This document shows, one piece after another, positions 63,467 through 64,000 of a stretch of 64,000 nt of DNA. Origin of the DNA: Nocardioides sp. URHA0020. Its GTDB lineage: Bacteria; Actinomycetota; Actinomycetes; Propionibacteriales; Nocardioidaceae. Positions within the stretch are counted from its first letter, which is position 1; each line of letters opens with the position of its first letter. The stretch spans positions 131,501 to 195,500 of the forward strand of contig NZ_JIAR01000025.1 in assembly GCF_000620705.1 (NCBI RefSeq), given 5' to 3'. The notes beneath the pieces were generated by a model. That model was not told the DNA's origin. It saw only the letters and a program-made list of their open reading frames with translations, and did no database searches. The position numbers were made by a program, and so were the translations under genes.

Positions 63467-64000
63467 GGATCGCACTCGTCTCCGAGCACGCAGACCCGCT
63501 CGCAGCGATCGGCGGCACCGACGCCGGGGGGCAGAACGTGCACGTGGCGGCGCTGGCCGCCGGGCTCGTGCGGCGCGGCCACGACGTCACCGTCTTCACC
63601 CGCCGAGACACCACCGGCGGGGCCGCCGCCGTCCGGTGCGAGGACGGCTACGTCGTCCGCCGCATCACGGCGGGACCCCCGACCGACGTCCCCAAGGACG
63701 AGCTGCTGCAGTACATGCCCGCCTTCGGTGCGCGGTTGCGGACCCACCTCGAGGCCGAGCGTCCCGACCTGGTGCACGCGCACTTCTGGATGAGCGGGCT
63801 CGCCAGCCGGGACGCGACCCGCGGCACGGGCATCCCGGTCGTCCAGACCTTCCACGCCCTCGGATCGGTGAAGCGGCGCGAGCAGGGCGACGCGGACACC
63901 AGTCCGCCGACCCGCATCGACCACGAGCGACGGCTGTGCCGCGACGTCGACCACGTCGTCGCCACCTGTGCCGACGAGGTCGAGGAGCTGCGCGAGCTCG
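63463..64000 (+). CDS. Glycosyltransferase family 4 (3' end outside window)
   Basis: N-terminal 179 residues of a GT4-type transferase. RIALVSEHADPLAAIGGTDAG and GQNVHVAALAAGLVRRGHDVTVFTRR match the UDP- or GDP-sugar transferases of the MshA/sucrose-synthase group; LVHAHFWMSGLA and VVQTFHALGSVKRRE follow the family pattern. The catalytic C-terminal domain is beyond the edge. GAGGAGG 6 bases before the ATG supports the start, which overlaps the GT9 stop by 4 bases. The operon continues to the right. Confidence 0.88.
   Translation, partial: MRIALVSEHADPLAAIGGTDAGGQNVHVAALAAGLVRRGHDVTVFTRRDTTGGAAAVRCEDGYVVRRITAGPPTDVPKDELLQYMPAFGARLRTHLEAERPDLVHAHFWMSGLASRDATRGTGIPVVQTFHALGSVKRREQGDADTSPPTRIDHERRLCRDVDHVVATCADEVEELREL

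Overview
This is about 64 kb of very GC-rich DNA (around 70% by eye), densely packed with genes. The longest gap between genes is about 183 bases, so no stretch of more than 300 bases lacks a gene. The content points to an actinobacterium, most like Nocardioides or a relative. The evidence is a FadD19-like acyl-CoA synthetase with a KstR-like operator, UdgX, SHOCT/DUF1269/DUF6325 proteins, a LAL-type LuxR regulator, an ANTAR protein, a SigF/SigB-type sigma factor, and several genes whose start codon lies just after a -10 hexamer (leaderless). The genus is inference. I saw no tRNA or rRNA genes, insertion sequences, CRISPR arrays or phage genes. Two genes run off the ends: alkaline phosphatase on the left and a GT4 glycosyltransferase on the right.

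Layout. 1-12.4 kb is metabolic and transport: alkaline phosphatase, an AraC regulator divergent from a Baeyer-Villiger-type monooxygenase, an enoyl-CoA hydratase/isomerase, a VOC protein, a lipoprotein, a Dcu-type transporter with an M20 peptidase and an MFS exporter, an acyl-CoA synthetase and a DinB-like protein. 12.4-19 kb holds small SHOCT/DUF6325 proteins and an operon of a P-type cation ATPase, a CYTH-like protein, a DUF1269 protein and a membrane protein. 19-28 kb holds a LAL regulator, furA-katG, an NfeD/flotillin pair and release factor 3. 28-47 kb is stress-type metabolism: FAD oxidoreductase, alcohol dehydrogenase, a CYP152-type peroxygenase P450, phosphoketolase-acetate kinase, UdgX, a pyruvate-oxidase-like enzyme, several SDR and VOC proteins, a CBS protein, an unusual Nramp-like transporter and a UDP-xylose-synthase-like enzyme. 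47.5-54.7 kb is a signalling block: a SpoIIE/HATPase/STAS fusion, a PAS-GAF-ANTAR protein, CheB, CheR-PAS and a SigF-type sigma factor. 55.9-64 kb is a surface-polysaccharide cluster: glycosyltransferases, UDP-glucose dehydrogenase, carbamoyltransferase, a GT2-HAD fusion, GT9 and GT4.

How it may work together. Two promoter classes stand out. First, many genes between 26 and 59 kb have a GNNT-N14-17-GGGTAC-like promoter, the form used by SigB/SigF sigma factors. These include phosphoketolase-ackA, udgX, the pyruvate-oxidase-like gene, the P450, several SDR genes, the CBS gene, the Nramp operon, the UDP-xylose synthase, chaB and cheB. A sigma factor of that class and a fused phosphatase/anti-sigma kinase/antagonist are encoded in the same window, so much of it may be one general-stress regulon. 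Second, four genes between 5 and 18.4 kb (a lipoprotein, a SHOCT membrane protein, the P-type ATPase operon and a DUF6325-SHOCT protein) share a palindrome, CCACCC-N6-GGGTGG or a close variant. It lies exactly 23 bases before a -10-like hexamer, as an activator site would. I do not recognise this element, and it is the best candidate here for an undescribed regulatory system.
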